A DNA stretch of 64,000 nt. It comes from QHXQ01 sp036389395 (GTDB lineage: Bacteria; Acidobacteriota; Blastocatellia; Pyrinomonadales; Pyrinomonadaceae). The stretch is taken from the NCBI GenBank assembly GCA_036389395.1, contig DASVPY010000034.1:1-64000 (forward strand). Direction: 5' to 3'. How positions within the stretch are numbered: position 1 is the first letter of the stretch; each line of letters starts with the position of its first letter. The position numbers were made by a program, and so were the translations under genes. Below the pieces are notes generated by a model, which was given only the letters and a program-made list of their open reading frames with translations, did not search any database and had not been told where the DNA came from. This document shows, piece after piece, positions 24,169 to 33,436 of the stretch.

Positions 24169-25190
24169 CACTGTAGTCGTATTCTGGGATCGAGCCGGCG
24201 GTAAGCCAGATCGGTGAGCGTGTTGGCCAGGATGTAGGTGATGCTGATGACGAGGACGCAGCCTTGGACGAGGCGGTAGTCGCGTTTGCTGATGCCGTCG
24301 TCAATGAGCAGCAACCCTAAGCCGGGCCAGTTGAAAATCTTCTCCGTCACGATTGCGCCCGCGAGCAGCACGCCGAGTTGCAGGCCTAAGATCGTGACGA
24401 CCGGGATCAGTCCGTTCTTCAGGACGTGCTTGTAGACGACCGTGCGCTCGCTGAGACCCTTGGCGCGCGCCGTCCGCACGTAGTCCTCGCTCAGCTCCTC
24501 GATGACCGACGAGCGCACCATGCGCGTGAGCAGCGCCGAGAGCGCCGCGCCGAGCGTGACCGCCGGCAGGATGATGTCGCTCGGATCGCCGCCCGCCGAC
24601 GGCGCGAGCCAGTTGAGCCAGACGGCGAAGACGTAGATGAGCATCGGGCCGAGCACGAAACCCGGCAGGCTGATGCCGACGAGCGCGACGACCGAGAGCA
24701 CGTTGTCGAGCCAAGTGCCGCGGCTCCTGCCGGCCACGACGCCGAGCGGCAGCGCGATACTCACCGCCACGACGAGCGCCGCCAGCGCCAGCTCTATCGT
24801 CGCCGGGTAGCGTTGCAGGATCAGGTCTTTCACCGGGCGCTCCGTGCGGAACGACGTGCCCATGTCGCCGCGCAGCATGCCGCGCCAGTAGTCCACGTAG
24901 AGGTTGTCCGCGCCGTGCCAGCGCAGGCGGCGCTCGCCCGAAGGATCGCGCGCGTAGGTGACGAAGAAGGCGGGGCGCTGCTCGACCGTGCCGTCCGGGT
25001 GGCGCACCGCCAGCCCGTGCTTGAGGCGGAACTGTTCGATCTGTTCGGGCGTCGCCTGCTCGCCGAGGATGGCGACGGCCGGGTCGCCCGGCACGAGTTC
25101 GATGAGCAGCGTGACGAGCGACACCACCGTCCAGACGACGAGCAGCAGGAGCGCGACGCGGCGGACGGCGGCAAGCAGCTTGTGCTTCAT
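24168..25190 (-). CDS. Peptide/nickel-type ABC permease (DppB/OppB family)
   Basis: A 340-residue inner-membrane permease. Near the N-terminus it has LIELVPGDPAVAILGEQATPEQIEQF, the DppB phrase; then a periplasmic insert, about six helices, and the ATPase-contact loop RTARAKGLSERTVVYKHVLKNG. With the DppC-like partner it forms the pore of a peptide-class importer. No DppA-type binding protein or DppD/DppF ATPase is found in this window, so those subunits must lie elsewhere or be shared. Confidence 0.93.
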   Translation of the reverse strand: MKHKLLAAVRRVALLLLVVWTVVSLVTLLIELVPGDPAVAILGEQATPEQIEQFRLKHGLAVRHPDGTVEQRPAFFVTYARDPSGERRLRWHGADNLYVDYWRGMLRGDMGTSFRTERPVKDLILQRYPATIELALAALVVAVSIALPLGVVAGRSRGTWLDNVLSVVALVGISLPGFVLGPMLIYVFAVWLNWLAPSAGGDPSDIILPAVTLGAALSALLTRMVRSSVIEELSEDYVRTARAKGLSERTVVYKHVLKNGLIPVVTILGLQLGVLLAGAIVTEKIFNWPGLGLLLIDDGISKRDYRLVQGCVLVISITYILANTLTDLAYRRLDPRIRLQ

Positions 25191-25271
25191 CAGCGGCAGT
25201 GGGCGACGACTTTTGAATTAGGCGCGAACTTCGTGAGGGATAATAACACCGGCGCGGGGCGGTCTGAAAAC

Positions 25272-25362
25272 ACGTAGCCCGGCGGTTCCCGCGTCGTCCG
25301 ACACACGCTGGCCCCGACAACCGGCATGCATACGGACGGGCGCGGAACCCGCCGGGCTACGT
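25272..25362. repeat. Inverted repeat with GTAGCCCG ends
   Basis: A 22-nt left arm starting ACGTAGCCCGGCGG (25272-25293) is answered by a right arm ending CCGCCGGGCTACGT (25341-25362) with two mismatches. It sits between menG and the DppB-like gene. Arms of the type GTAGCCC...GGGCTAC recur at 29764-29784 and 32038-32088. Confidence 0.7.
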
Positions 25363-25428
25363 TCTGCGACTGCGCTCGCGAGGGCGGCGCAGTCTAGCTC
25401 GTTATGTCAAACCGCAAAACTCGTTCGG

Positions 25429-26160
25429 TCAAACCGGGCGCACGCCCCTGTGCAGCGCCGCGATCCCGCCGGTCAGGTTCTCGTACTCGACCGCGACTAG
25501 ACCGACTTCGCGCATCAGGTCGGCGAGCCGCGCCTGGTCGGGGAAGCGCGAGACCGAATCCGGCAGATACTCGTAAGCGCCGCGCGCGCCGCTGACCCAG
25601 CCGCCGACGCGCGGCAGGACGCGCGTGAAGTAGAACTGAAAGAGCGCGCGAAACCCCGGCACGACCGGGCGCGAAAACTCAAGCACCGCCAGCGTCCCGC
25701 CCGGCCGCAGCACGCGGCGGAACTCGCGCAAGCCCGCTTCAACGTCCGCGAGGTTGCGCAAGCCGAAGGCGCAAGTCACCACGTCGAACGTCGCGGCGGC
25801 GAAAGGCAGACGCAACGCGTCGCCCTCGATCCAGGGCAGCGTGCGCCCGCGCGCCTCGGCCTTACGCGCGGCCAACGCGAGCATCGGCCGGCAGAAGTCC
25901 AGCCCGACGACGTGCGCCGCGCCCGCTTCGGCGAGCGTGAGCGACAGGTCGCCCGTGCCGCAGGCCACGTCGAGCGCGCGCGCGTCTGCGTTGAGCGCGG
26001 GCGCGAGCCGACGCGCGACCAGTTGTCGCCAGCGCCGGTCGGTGTTGCCCGACAATAGATGGTTTAAAAGATCGTAGCGGGCGGCGATGCCCGCGAACAT
26101 CGCGCGCACGCGGCGTGCGTGTTCCGCCTGTCGGTCTGTTTCTTGCTGTGCTTTTGCCAT
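25429..26160 (-). CDS. menG: Demethylmenaquinone methyltransferase (MenG/UbiE)
   Basis: SAM-dependent C-methylation of demethylmenaquinone (or the ubiquinone precursor), the last step of menaquinone synthesis. The 243-residue protein has the UbiE N-terminal phrase VRAMFAGIAARYDLLNHLLS, SAM motif I DVACGTGDLSL, VVTCAFGLRN and the C-terminal signature FYFTRVLPRVGGW plus YEYLPDSVSRFP. Acidobacteria use menaquinone, so MenG is the likelier role. ATG at 26160 is preferred to an in-frame TTG two codons upstream. Confidence 0.95.
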   Translation of the reverse strand: MAKAQQETDRQAEHARRVRAMFAGIAARYDLLNHLLSGNTDRRWRQLVARRLAPALNADARALDVACGTGDLSLTLAEAGAAHVVGLDFCRPMLALAARKAEARGRTLPWIEGDALRLPFAAATFDVVTCAFGLRNLADVEAGLREFRRVLRPGGTLAVLEFSRPVVPGFRALFQFYFTRVLPRVGGWVSGARGAYEYLPDSVSRFPDQARLADLMREVGLVAVEYENLTGGIAALHRGVRPV

Positions 26161-26226
26161 GGGCAAGATAGCGCGCCGCCGCGCACCGCATGGTTGCCGC
26201 CGGCTTACGTTTAGCTTGCGAATTGA

Positions 26227-27642
26227 TTACGGGCGGCGCGCGGGCAAGGGCGTCGGCGTGGGCGTCGGTGTCGGCGTCGGCGCTGTTGCGCCGGCCACTT
26301 CGACGCCGTTGGCGCTCTGCGCGAGCGCGGCGCGCAACTCGGTCAGCGGGCCGACGGCGACGCTCGCCAGTTTCGCGTCGGCGAACAGGCGCGCGGCCGC
26401 GGCCTGCACGTCTGCGGGCGTGAGCGCGTCGAGCGCGCGCAGTTCTTCGCCGGTCGAGGTGTTGTAGGTCTCCGCGTCGAGCCAGTTGTCGGCGAGCGTC
26501 GCTTCGGGCTGCGGGTTGCCGGCGAGCGCGACCGCGGCTTCGCGTTTGGCGTCGGCGAGTTCGGCGGCGGTCGGGGCTTGGGTCGCAAGCGTCTTCAAGG
26601 TGGCGCGGGCCGCGTCGAGCGCGGCGGCGGCGGCGGCGGGGCGCACCTGCGCGCTCAGTTGGAAGACGCCGGTGAGCTTGTAAGCGTCGTGGCGCGCGGC
26701 GAGGTTCGCGGGGGCGTCCGCGCCGAGGGCGGCGGCCCAGCGTCGGCGCGCGAGCGCCGCGACGACGGCGGCCGCCGTGTGCGCGCGCTCGGTGCGCGCG
26801 AAGCCGCGGGCGGCGAGGCGGACTTCCGCCGCGGTGGCGTCCGCGTGCGCGACGAGGAGCGTGCGCGCGTCGGGCGCGGCGGGCTGGCGGAAGGTGGCGG
26901 GCACGAGCGTCTCGCTCTTGCGCCACGCGCCGAGGAACTGGCGGAAGGCGCGGAGCGCGCGCGCCGGCTCGACGCCGCCGATGACGACGAGGCGCGCGTT
27001 GTCGGCCGTGACGAAGCGGTCGCGCGCGCGCAGGAGATCGATGTAGTCGAGGCGCGCGAGCGACTCAGGCGTGCCGTTGACCAACCGGCCGTAGGGGAAC
27101 GAGCCGAACAGGCGCGCGGCGGCGGCGCGGTCGGCCACCGCGGCGGGCGACGCGGCCGCGGCGCGCGCGGCCGCCACACGCTCGTTGCGCAACCGCGTCA
27201 CGTCGTCGGCGACGATGCGCGTGTTGACGACGGCGTTGCGCAGCAGTTCCGCGAGCCGCTCGAACTCGGTGGCGCGGCCGGCGAGCGTCACGTCTATGTA
27301 GTCGTAAGTGGTCGTGACGACCAACTGTCCGCCCAGTTCTTCGGCGACGAACTCGCGCGTCGAAGGATCGGGGAAGAGCACGTCGCCCAGTAGCGCCATC
27401 TGGCCCTCTCGGCCGGCGAGGTCGAAGGCCGCGCCGCTGTTGAGCCGCAGCTTGATGAAGACCTGCGGCGCGCCGGGGCGGTAGGCGAGCAGGATCGGCA
27501 GCCCGTTCAGCAGTTGTTCGCGTTGCGGCTCGGCCGGCGTGTCCTGCGCCGCGCGGGCGGCGGCGGCACACAACGCCAGCGCGAGGGCGAACGAGACGAC
27601 GGCGCGCAGCCGCGTCGTCGGGGCGAAAAACAGGCGTCTCAT
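26227..27642 (-). CDS. M16-family (insulinase-like) protein without the zinc motif
   Basis: A 471-residue exported protein: signal peptide about 1-32 (SFALALALCAAAARA), then two M16-like alpha/beta halves (LNGLPILLAYRPGAPQVFIKLRLNSGAA; LVVIGGVEPARALRAFRQFLG) and a C-terminal half ending in PTPTPTPTPTPLP. Where active M16 peptidases carry HXXEH, this protein reads GREGQMALLGDVLF, with no histidines, so it is probably non-catalytic and may pair with an active partner elsewhere. ATG at 27642 begins the signal peptide; an open frame continues upstream through a heptamer repeat. Confidence 0.82.
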   Translation of the reverse strand: MRRLFFAPTTRLRAVVSFALALALCAAAARAAQDTPAEPQREQLLNGLPILLAYRPGAPQVFIKLRLNSGAAFDLAGREGQMALLGDVLFPDPSTREFVAEELGGQLVVTTTYDYIDVTLAGRATEFERLAELLRNAVVNTRIVADDVTRLRNERVAAARAAAASPAAVADRAAAARLFGSFPYGRLVNGTPESLARLDYIDLLRARDRFVTADNARLVVIGGVEPARALRAFRQFLGAWRKSETLVPATFRQPAAPDARTLLVAHADATAAEVRLAARGFARTERAHTAAAVVAALARRRWAAALGADAPANLAARHDAYKLTGVFQLSAQVRPAAAAAALDAARATLKTLATQAPTAAELADAKREAAVALAGNPQPEATLADNWLDAETYNTSTGEELRALDALTPADVQAAAARLFADAKLASVAVGPLTELRAALAQSANGVEVAGATAPTPTPTPTPTPLPARRP

Positions 27643-27648
27643 AATGAT

Positions 27649-27774
27649 ATTGCGGATTGCGGATTGCGGATTGCGGATTAGAAGAAGTTGATTCATTGGC
27701 TCATTTAGTCCTTGACTCGATGAACCAATGAACAAATGAGCCATTCCCGCAATCCGCAATCCGCAATCCGCAAT
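27649..27774. repeat. Composite heptamer inverted-repeat element (ATTGCGG type, nested)
   Basis: Four exact ATTGCGG units (27649-27676) face four exact CCGCAAT units (27747-27774). The 70-base spacer carries a second, different inverted repeat: ATTCATTGGCTCAT on the left and AATGAACAAATGAGCC on the right, again in 7-nt steps. The M16-like gene starts six bases from the left arm. Confidence 0.9.
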
Positions 27775-27929
27775 CGGAGGCAGTTTAGATGCCGCCCGCG
27801 ATGGGCGTCAACCGCCCCGGCGGCGCGCGGGCCGGGGCGCAAGCGGTTGAAACTTCTTCCGTTTGGGCGTAAAACCCGGCGGCGCGGCGGCGCATCTAAG
27901 TCGGCCGAGCCTGGTGCAACACCGACCTG

Positions 27930-27958
27930 CGCACTTAGCTAGACGGATCATGTATAAT
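27930..27958 (+). promoter_or_regulatory. Possible promoter of the TonB-like gene
   Basis: A perfect -10 hexamer TATAAT lies at 27953-27958; the sequence 17 bases upstream (CGCACT) is a poor -35. It would give a leader of about 110 bases before the ATG at 28074. Confidence 0.4.
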
Positions 27959-28073
27959 GCGGCCGGCGGCAACGGCCGAGCCGTAAAAGGGAACAGAGAG
28001 AGCCGACGCTGGACTCCGACCGCCACGCCGTGCCGGGCGCGACAATCAGCCCGGCGCAGTTAGGAACGAAGCG

Positions 28074-29690
28074 ATGAAGAGATGTCCGACCTGTCAGGAA
28101 GAGTTCGCGGATAAGTTCGGGTTCTGCCCCGTGGACGGCACGCCGCTGTCGAACGGCTACAACGCCACCGCGGCCGAGTCGGTCACGGCCGGCGGCGCGC
28201 ACCCGGCGCACGAGGAGAGCGGCGTCTACCAGACGGCCGCCAGCGAGACGACCGCCGCGGGCGAAGACACCTGGGCGGCCCGCGAGGCGCAGGCGGGCGC
28301 TGACGGCGCGGCGACCGGGGAGACGGTCGGTGCGGCCGCGGCAGCAGCGGCCGCGGGTGCTGCCGGCGGGGGCTTTGCGGGCGCGGGGCGCGAGCGCGAA
28401 GAGTACCACCTGACGATGCTCGAAGATCAGGGCCTCGTCCGGCGTCTGACCACGGAGGTGCGCGAGATCGGGCACGAGGCGGAACTGAGCTGGCCCGAGT
28501 TCAAGCGCAACCCCGGCGGCTTCATCAAGCGCGGCGCGTCGGCTTACGGGCGCGCGGGCGTACGCTTCGTCGCGCAGCCGAACGTGGCGCGCGGCATCAT
28601 CGCGGCCTTTGCCGGCGTCATCTTGCTGGCGCTCGCCGTCGCCGGCTTCGACAGTCTACAGTCGCGCCACGCCGTTTCGATCCGCACAATCGTCGTCACG
28701 ATGACGGCGCTCGCCTTGTGCGGCGCGGCCGCGGCGCTGCTCGACCGCGTGCGCGCCAAGCACACGACGGCGGTCGTCGGCATCGTCGTCGCGCTGGTGC
28801 TCATGCTGACCGCGGGCATCGGCTTCGTGGCTTACGACAACTGGCACGGGCGGCAGTTGGCGGCCGCGGACAAAGTCCGCGAAGACCTTGAGTATCAGGG
28901 GCTGTTGACGGAAATCCCCGAAGAGCAGAAGAAGCCCGACGAAGGCCCGGCCGGGCAGGCGAAGGGCAACGGCGGCGGCTCGAAGCCGAAGATGGAGAAG
29001 CCGGGCGGCGGCGGCGGCGGCGGGCGCATGGAGACCAAGCCCGCGAGCTTCGGCAAACTGCCCCCCGCTTCGCTGACCGTCCCGCAGGTGCGCGCCCCCG
29101 ACCCGCACCCGCCCACGATCACCAACCCGCACCTGCCGACCCCGGCCACGATTGTCGCCGATCCGGTGCTCTTCCCGACCGATCCGCGACCGCTGCCTTA
29201 CGGCGATCCGAAGTCGAAGTCCACAGAGACCAGTTCCGGCCCCGGCACGGGTAACGGCATCGGCACGGGCACGGGCGGCGGCGTCGGTTCGGGCGAAGGC
29301 GGCGGCGTCGGCCCCGGCCGCGGCGGTAACACGGGCGGCGGCGACTACCACGAAGGCGGCGGCGGGCCCGGCGGCGGCGGCGGCGGCACGGACTACAGCA
29401 AGACGTTCACGACCAAGGAGGTGACGAAGAAGGCGGTCATCACGGCGAAGCCGGAGCCGCAGTTCACCGAAGAGGCGCGCAAGAACAACGTCACGGGCGA
29501 GGTCGTGCTGCGGATGGTCTTGGGGTCGAACGGGACGGTGTCGAACATCGTCCCCGTCAAGCGGCTGCCCGACGGGCTGACGGAGAAGGCGATTGAGGCC
29601 GCGCGCCGCATCCAGTTCATCCCCGCCGAGAAGGACGGTCGCCGCGTCTCGCAGTACGTCTCGGTCGTCTACAACTTCAACATCTACTAA
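28074..29690 (+). CDS. TonB C-terminal-domain protein with zinc-ribbon N-terminus
   Basis: A 538-residue membrane protein. An N-terminal CxxC...C zinc-ribbon-like motif (C4, C7, C18) is followed by an acidic/alanine-rich linker, three hydrophobic helices (about 175-200, 207-227, 232-255), a Gly/Pro-rich spacer (about 300-450) and a TonB-like C-terminal domain (about 455-538; PEPQFTEEARKNNVTGEVVLRMVLG and FIPAEKDGRRVSQYVSVVYNF). The last part would contact outer-membrane receptors or the envelope. The cytoplasmic zinc ribbon fused to a TonB domain is uncommon in Proteobacteria; this mix is typical of Acidobacteria as far as I know. No ExbBD genes are adjacent. Confidence 0.85.
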   Translation: MKRCPTCQEEFADKFGFCPVDGTPLSNGYNATAAESVTAGGAHPAHEESGVYQTAASETTAAGEDTWAAREAQAGADGAATGETVGAAAAAAAAGAAGGGFAGAGREREEYHLTMLEDQGLVRRLTTEVREIGHEAELSWPEFKRNPGGFIKRGASAYGRAGVRFVAQPNVARGIIAAFAGVILLALAVAGFDSLQSRHAVSIRTIVVTMTALALCGAAAALLDRVRAKHTTAVVGIVVALVLMLTAGIGFVAYDNWHGRQLAAADKVREDLEYQGLLTEIPEEQKKPDEGPAGQAKGNGGGSKPKMEKPGGGGGGGRMETKPASFGKLPPASLTVPQVRAPDPHPPTITNPHLPTPATIVADPVLFPTDPRPLPYGDPKSKSTETSSGPGTGNGIGTGTGGGVGSGEGGGVGPGRGGNTGGGDYHEGGGGPGGGGGGTDYSKTFTTKEVTKKAVITAKPEPQFTEEARKNNVTGEVVLRMVLGSNGTVSNIVPVKRLPDGLTEKAIEAARRIQFIPAEKDGRRVSQYVSVVYNFNIY

Positions 29691-29709
29691 GCGGCGACAG
29701 CAACTTAAG

Positions 29710-29750
29710 AGAACGCGGGCGCGAGGCTTTCAACCTCGCGCCCGCGTTCT
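29710..29750. terminator. Strong hairpin terminator after the TonB-like gene
   Basis: A perfect 17-bp stem (AGAACGCGGGCGCGAGG with its complement) around a 7-nt loop, 19 bases past the stop codon. No T-run follows, so it may act bidirectionally or as a 3'-end stabiliser. Confidence 0.75.
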
Positions 29751-30141
29751 GTTAACGGGCAGCAGCGTAGCCCGCGTTAGCGGGCGGCAGAGTGTAGCTT
29801 AGGTCGTAAGCCCTGGGATCGGCGACAAGAAAGATCGAGAAGTCGCGGCAAGGGCGACAGCTATACACCGTCGTCTTTCTGTCGCCCCTCCGTGGCTTCG
29901 GCCGTTTCATTCGCAATACACCCTGCGAATAATTTTCAAGAAGGCAAGATGAGGGTAAGCTAACGACACTCTTGCGAATTATTAGCAACACGAGTTACGG
30001 CCACCAGAAGGTTCACCTGATGACCAGCAGATACGCCTGCACCTCACCTCTAACAGGTCTTGACGCCCCATCGCCGCGGGCGCATACTGCGCTCGCCACT
30101 CAGCCACAGGGCATACGGCTCACAGATAAGGAGCACGGCCG
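29751..30141. other. Intergenic region, no gene supported
   Basis: No credible open frame. A small GTAGCCCGC/GCGGGC-type hairpin lies near 29764-29784. The middle is AT-richer (29915-30000, for example AATAATTTTCAAGAAGG) and may hold the promoter of the plus-strand gene at 30142. Confidence 0.35.
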
Positions 30142-31891
30142 ATGAGTCCTCAAATCACGCCCGCCGAGCAGACACAAGGATGGCCCGGCCTCTGGCCGCT
30201 CGTCTCGTTGGCCACATTCCTGCTCGTCTGCGCCTGCGGCATTGCGGTCAGCATGGCGCAAGGGCCGCCGACGCAGGAGCGCGAGTTCGCGGATACGACC
30301 CCGAAGCACCTGCCGATCAAGCTCAAGCTGAAGAACGCGGAGAAGGCGAAGAACCCGCAGAATGAGGAGTGGCTGCGGGACTTCGAGCTTGAGGTCGAGA
30401 ACCGGTCGGACAAGCCGATCTATTACTTACGCTTGCTGGTAATTCTTGATGATGTAACGACCGAAGACAATCACCACATAGGCTTTCCGCTACAGTACGG
30501 CAGGGGAGATTTGCTCGACTATGTCACCCCGCTTGAGCGGGACGACGTACCGATCAAGCCGGGCGAGACGTACATCTTCCAAATCCCGGACGACCTTCAG
30601 CAGGGCTGGGCCCGCCACGCCGCGCGCGTCGGGCTGCGCAAGAGCGCGCCGAGAAAAGTCCGCATCACATTCCAGCTTCTTAATTTTGGTGACGGCACCG
30701 GGTTCGCCACTAACAGCGACGTGTACATGGACATCCACGCGAAGCCGACGGGTAGTGCCTGTGTGGACAATGAGGAGAGAAAGAGTTCCATATCTGCCTT
30801 ATATAAACCACCGAATGCCCTGCTTCTGCCACCGTCTATTCTGGCGCGGTTAATCCCTGATCCCTCTGTACCGGCTAAATCTTGGCCGGTAAATTTTTCT
30901 CCAGGAGAGATTTCTGCACCGGGCGCTGGCGGCTCACTTTCTACCTTGGATACCTGCTGCCCCCGGCGTGTTCTGCTACCGCCTGACCCCGGAGGTGAAC
31001 TTTTGCCGCTCCGCGCAGGACGACCCCGATCACGACGGCTGCCCGAACGGTTACTACAATCCGTTCGAGCAGTACAACTACTGCTGCGTGCCATACGTGA
31101 CCCCGACCCCCACCCCGACGCCGACGCCGCAGACCTACGAGGCGTGCGTCGCCATCAACTGGTACTGGAACCTGACGACCGGCAGTTGCTCGCCGACCCA
31201 ATGCGCCCCGCGCGCCTGCTCGGCCCAGACCTACTGGGACTCCGACTACTGCCGCTGCGTCAACACCGACTCGCCCATCTTAGTAGACGTAAACGGCGAC
31301 GGCTTCCGCCTGACCGACGCGCGGGGCGGCGTGAACTTCGACCTTAACGCCGACGGCGCGGCGGAGCGGTTAGCGTGGCCGGCCGCCGGGGCCGACGACG
31401 CGTGGCTGGCCTTAGACCGCGACGGGGACGGGCGCATCGGCGACGAGCGCGAGCTGTTCGGCAACCACACGGCGCAGCCCGCGCCGCCGCCGGGCGCGGA
31501 GCGGAACGGGTTCCTGGCGCTGGCCGAGTACGACCGGGCGGCGCGGGGCGGCAACGGCGACGGGATGATCGACGCCCGCGACGCGGTGTTCGCCGCCCTG
31601 CGGCTGTGGCAGGACGCGAACCATGACGGCCTCTCGGAGCCGAGCGAGTTGCACGCCTTACCCGCCCTCGGCTTAGCCTCGTTAGACCTCAACTACAAGG
31701 AGTCCAGGCGCAGAGACCGATACGGCAACCAGTTCCGCTACCGGGCGAAGGTGCGCGACGCGCGCGGGGCGCAGGTCGGGCGCTGGGCCTGGGACGTGTT
31801 CCTCGGCTCAGGGCAACCGCCCGCGTTAACCCCGTGGCCGCCTCAGATGTTATTTAGCCGGGTCGTGGCCCGGCCAAGCGCCGTGCCCTGA
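30142..31891 (+). pseudogene. Secreted calcium-motif protein interrupted by a frameshift
   Basis: Two open frames form one protein: the first (from ATG 30142) has a membrane/signal segment (about 18-40) and a beta-rich domain (LRDFELEVENRSDKPIYYLRL); the second carries a Pro-Thr linker, Cys-rich segment (CVAINWYWNLTTGSC) and a C-terminal domain with EF-hand-like DVNGDGF and DRDGDGRIGDERELFGN loops. Sense continues if one C is removed from the C5 run at 30961-30965 (TGCTGCCCCCGGCG), giving ...CCPGVFCYRLTPE. The intact product would be about 582 residues. A true frameshift, slippage or a sequencing error cannot be separated here. The role of the domains is unknown. Confidence 0.8.
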
Positions 31892-31946
31892 GCTAAGCCG
31901 CTGATTGTTTGCGCCGCATTGATTCCGCGCCGCGGAACCCTCGAAG

Positions 31947-31979
31947 GCCCCGCGAAGTGGGAGACTCTTCCGGGGCTTT
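31947..31979 (+). terminator. Rho-independent-type terminator
   Basis: GCCCCG...GAAG pairs with CTTC CGGGGC around a 9-nt loop (one bulged C), followed by TTTGTGTTT. It lies about 55 bases beyond the stop at 31891. Confidence 0.65.
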
Positions 31980-32037
31980 GTGTTTGCCCGGAAGGGGCGG
32001 GCGCGTGCCCGTCGCTTGCTTTTTATTCTGACCTGAT

Positions 32038-32088
32038 CCCACGGCTTGAGCCGTGGGCTACAAATAAGCCGCCCGCGGCGCGGGCTAC
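32038..32088. repeat. Two adjacent small hairpins with GGGCTAC ends
   Basis: CCCACGGC/GCCGTGGG with loop TTGA (32038-32057) and GCCCGC/GCGGGC (32071-32085) stand in tandem, each followed by TAC. They resemble the arms at 25272-25362. Located between the aminotransferase stop and the preceding plus-strand terminator. Confidence 0.6.
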
Positions 32089-32137
32089 GTTGCGGCCCGT
32101 AGGCGCGGGCCGGTATGCCGCGGGTTGACGGTGCCGG

Positions 32138-33346
32138 TCAGCGCGCGCACTGTTCGGCGACGCGGCGGATGCGGCGGACGCCTTCTTGCAGTCGTTCGAG
32201 CGAGGTGGCGTAGGAGACGCGTATGAAGCCGTCCGCGCCGAAGCCCGCGCCGTCGGTCACGACCGTCTGCTCGTCGTTCAACAGCTTCTCGGCGAACGCG
32301 GCCGAGGTCGGCACGTCTGCGTTCAGACAGCCGCGCACGTCTGGGAAGGCGTAGAACGCGCCCTCCGGCTCGAAGCAGCGGAAGCCGGGAATCTCGGCGA
32401 GCGCGGCCGTTAGCCACGCGCGGCGGCGTGCGTATTCCGCGAGCATCTCGGCGACGCAAGCCTGCGGCGCGTTGAGCGCGGCCGCGGCGGCGTGCTGCGC
32501 GATGGAGTTCGGGTTGCTCGTCGCGTGCCCCTGGACTTTGAGCATGGCGGCCGTCCAGGCGGCGGGCGCGAGCGCGTAGCCCATGCGCCAGCCGGTCATC
32601 GCGTAGGTCTTCGAGAACGAGCCGGCGATGCAGAGGCGCGCGCGCAACTCCGGCGCGAGGCTCGCGGCGCTGAAGACGCGCGCCGGCTCGTAGACGAATT
32701 GCAGGTAGCACTCGTCCGAGACGACGTAGATGCCGCGCTCGGCGCAAGTGCCGAGGATGCGCTCGAACTCGGCGGGCGTGATGACGCGCCCCGAAGGGTT
32801 CGACGGCGAGTTGATGATGATGAGCTTCGTGCGGGGCGTCGCGGCGCGCGCGACCTCTGCGGCCGTCAGGTGGAAGGCGCTCGCCTCCGTATCGAGGAAG
32901 ACGGGCGTCGCCCCGGCGAACGTGACCATCTCCGGGAACGAGACCCAGTAGGGGCGCGCGATCAAAACTTCGTCGCCGGCTTGGCAGAGCGTGACGACGG
33001 CGTTGAAGATGGCCTGCTTGCCGCCGGCCGTCGCCATCACCTCCTTCACGTCGTAGCGCACGCCGAACGCGCGCTCGTAGTAGTTAATGACGGCCTCTTT
33101 CAGCGCGCGCGTGCCGCCCGTGTCGGTGTACTTCGTCTCGCCGGCGCGCAGCGCCTCGACGGCGGCGAGCTTGATGTGCTCCGGCGTGTCGAAGTCCGGC
33201 TCGCCCGCGCCGAGATCAACCACGTCCGCGCCCGCGGCCTTCAAGGCGAGCGCCTTCTGCATCGCCGCCAGCGTCGCAGACGTTTGCATCCGGCGCACGT
33301 TGGCCGCCAGCGGAAGTTCAACTTCACTAGAGGCTGCTTTGCTCAT
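32138..33346 (-). CDS. aspC: Pyridoxal-phosphate aminotransferase, class I (aspartate aminotransferase-like)
   Basis: A 402-residue fold-type I aminotransferase. LGAGEPDFDTPEHI near the N-terminus and SFSKTYAMTGWRMGY (about 239-253), whose Lys binds PLP, are the class I signature; INSPSNPSGRV and VSYATSLERLQEG complete it. Best match is the Ib aspartate aminotransferase group that also includes prephenate and aromatic transaminases. The substrate is not certain. ATG at 33346 gives a normal N-terminus. It stands alone, 90 bases from coaD. Confidence 0.92.
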   Translation of the reverse strand: MSKAASSEVELPLAANVRRMQTSATLAAMQKALALKAAGADVVDLGAGEPDFDTPEHIKLAAVEALRAGETKYTDTGGTRALKEAVINYYERAFGVRYDVKEVMATAGGKQAIFNAVVTLCQAGDEVLIARPYWVSFPEMVTFAGATPVFLDTEASAFHLTAAEVARAATPRTKLIIINSPSNPSGRVITPAEFERILGTCAERGIYVVSDECYLQFVYEPARVFSAASLAPELRARLCIAGSFSKTYAMTGWRMGYALAPAAWTAAMLKVQGHATSNPNSIAQHAAAAALNAPQACVAEMLAEYARRRAWLTAALAEIPGFRCFEPEGAFYAFPDVRGCLNADVPTSAAFAEKLLNDEQTVVTDGAGFGADGFIRVSYATSLERLQEGVRRIRRVAEQCAR

Positions 33347-33436
33347 GATCAGGCCTTGCTCATGGTTTAGTCGGACAGTTGTTAACGGGTGTGGCGGCAG
33401 TATAGCACCGCGGGCGCGGGCGCGTCGCCCCGCGCG

